Source: Euzebyaceae bacterium (GTDB lineage Bacteria; Actinomycetota; Nitriliruptoria; Euzebyales; Egibacteraceae). From it: DNA of 6,235 nt. The notes beneath the pieces were generated by a model, which worked only from the letters and a program-made list of their open reading frames with translations, was not told the origin of the DNA and did no database searches. Of this stretch, positions 5,615 through 6,235 are shown piece after piece. Made by a program: the position numbers and the translations under genes. Every line of letters begins with the position of its first letter. Position 1 is the first letter of the stretch. The stretch is from contig JACCVM010000105.1 of assembly GCA_013698135.1 (NCBI GenBank), positions 1 through 6,235 on the forward strand. Reading direction: 5' to 3'.

Positions 5615-5644
5615 CCGCTGACCTGGGCTTTTGCGTGTCAGCGG
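5615..5644. repeat. Perfect 8-bp inverted repeat in the att region
   Basis: CCGCTGAC (5615-5622) and GTCAGCGG (5637-5644) pair perfectly around a 14-nt loop containing TTTT. No T-run follows on either strand, so it is a poor intrinsic terminator. Its place between the core and the right arm repeat suggests a protein-binding or DNA-bending element (inference). Confidence 0.45.
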
Positions 5645-5651
5645 TGCCATC

Positions 5652-5669
5652 GCGTGCCGCGCGTGCCGC
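5652..5669 (+). repeat. Tandem 9-bp repeat in the att region
   Basis: GCGTGCCGC occurs twice back to back (5652-5660 and 5661-5669). The shared hexamer TGCCGC also occurs at 5583-5588 and 5613-5618, giving four same-strand copies between the core and the right arm repeat. This could be an accessory (excisionase-like) binding array, though short GC-rich repeats arise easily in such DNA. Confidence 0.35.
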
Positions 5670-5686
5670 TACGTGTTCCGTCTCTT

Positions 5687-5705
5687 GTGATCGCGTCGTG
5701 ATCGC
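5687..5705 (+). repeat. Right copy of 19-bp direct repeat (candidate arm-type site)
   Basis: This copy is identical over all 19 bases to 5447-5465, in the same orientation, 240 bp away and about 150 bp right of the att core centre. The flanking bases differ, so the repeat is bounded and not part of a longer duplication. Confidence 0.6.
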
Positions 5706-5765
5706 GCTGGCGGGTTCTCCGCCGGGTCTAGGAGGTGACGCCGCGGCAGCGGGCAGGGTCGCCTG

Positions 5766-6235
5766 ATGCCCGCGCAGGACGCCTCCTCGCTGGCGGAGGC
5801 GCGCGAGGCCCGCGACGTCATCGCGTTCGGCCAGGAGATCGGCCGCGTGCTGTCCGACGGCCGCATTGTCGGTCGCGCAGAGCCCTTCGCGAAGGTCTTC
5901 CCGTCAAGCCGTGCCGTCAAGAGAGCCGTCGGCCTCATGGCGTGGGCGGTGCTCGAGGACATCGCACTCGACGCCCGCATCGACGATCGGGGTCGCCTCG
6001 TCGCCGAGACCACCGTTCGCCGCATCGCAACGAACCTCGGGCTGAACAAGGACACCGTCACCAAGTACCTCGGCCGGCTTCGCGAGCATGGCTTCGTCCT
6101 CCAGGAGGAGTCCCGTGAGGTGGCCTCCGGGCGGTACGAGCCGTGCAGGTACGTCCTCAACCCGTCGGCGGGCATTGAGCGCTTCACGGTGACACCCGCG
6201 GAGCCACGGCCTGGTGAGCGGCAAAACCCGAGGTC
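5766..6235 (+). CDS. Helix-turn-helix DNA-binding protein, 3' end outside window
   Basis: The frame is open from ATG 5766 to the window edge (156 codons and counting), with strong third-position G/C. It opens with MPAQDASSLAEAREARDVIA. A winged-helix-type HTH lies at about residues 75-115, with the recognition helix near LGLNKDTVTKYLGRLREHGF and a wing into VLQEESREVASGRYEPCRYV. The rest seen is Pro/Arg-rich from residue 143. The start is taken as ATG 5766 because an in-frame TGA lies at 5736-5738 and a modest purine-rich GCAGGG sits about 8 nt upstream. A stronger AGGAGG at 5730-5735 is too far from this ATG and overlaps an out-of-frame GTG. Placement just across the att site from the integrase suggests an element-encoded regulator or replication-control protein; the exact role is not evident. 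Confidence 0.7.
   Translation, partial: MPAQDASSLAEAREARDVIAFGQEIGRVLSDGRIVGRAEPFAKVFPSSRAVKRAVGLMAWAVLEDIALDARIDDRGRLVAETTVRRIATNLGLNKDTVTKYLGRLREHGFVLQEESREVASGRYEPCRYVLNPSAGIERFTVTPAEPRPGERQNPR

Noticed and set aside
5615..5644. Intrinsic terminator for the integrase
   Set aside because: The stem is followed by TGCC on the plus strand with no T-run, and lies 178 bp past the stop beyond the att core.
5687..5705. CRISPR-like repeat
   Set aside because: There are only two 19-bp copies 240 bp apart with a tRNA core between them, with no regular spacer pattern or cas genes.
5730..5740. AGGAGG followed by GTG at 5735 as a gene start
   Set aside because: The SD abuts and overlaps the GTG with no spacing, and the frame is the Arg-rich shadow of the HTH gene starting at 5766.
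5434..5766. 110-codon open frame across the att region (RVRGIEPPLRAWES segment)
   Set aside because: This is the well-known spurious product of reading the antisense strand of a tRNA 3' half; it spans the att core and repeats and has no protein-like composition elsewhere.

Overview
This is a GC-rich window with near-uniform G/C at third codon positions. Gene styles include leaderless or GTG starts, 1-4 bp start/stop overlaps, and an integrase with a Cys4 zinc ribbon. All of this points to an actinobacterium (phylum-level inference only). It looks like accessory DNA beside the attachment site of a mobile element: toxin-type genes and gene debris on the left, an integrase and an att site on the right.

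Layout. 1-126 (-): a fragment with strong coding character, running off the left edge. 261-1424 (+): a Fic-domain AMPylator-type protein with its own inhibitory motif and a C-terminal winged helix, behind an AT-rich promoter that suggests a leaderless message. 1549-2201 (+): a Phd/YefM antitoxin and VapC (PIN) toxin operon with a GTGA overlap and a perfect operator-like palindrome. 2301-2643 (+): the N-terminal stub of a Uma2-family gene, abutting an unrecognised coding remnant. 3816-2641 (-): a HepT (HEPN)/MntA (nucleotidyltransferase) pair in which MntA is joined to the front half of a GNAT acetyltransferase; one extra base in a homopolymer separates the two reading frames. 3953-4116 (+): an IS1380-family transposase scrap. 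4188-5437 (+): a tyrosine integrase broken by one apparent -1 frameshift between its core-binding and catalytic domains. 5438-5765: an attachment region holding the 3' part of tRNA-Gly(CCC), flanked by two copies of a 19-bp direct repeat. 5766-6235 (+): the start of a helix-turn-helix protein that runs off the right edge.

How it fits together. Three growth-inhibiting modules (Fic, VapC, HepT), each with its own mode of restraint, sit next to an integrase and att site. That is the usual picture of an integrative element stabilised or armed by toxin-antitoxin genes. The att region has candidate integrase arm sites on both sides of the core and no tRNA 5' half, so it resembles a whole attP (episomal or tandem element) rather than a simple attL or attR. 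Three single-base discrepancies at homopolymers (3570-3575, 4021-4025, 4753-4754) are either real decay or sequencing errors. Resolving them decides whether the integrase and the GNAT-MntA fusion are intact.
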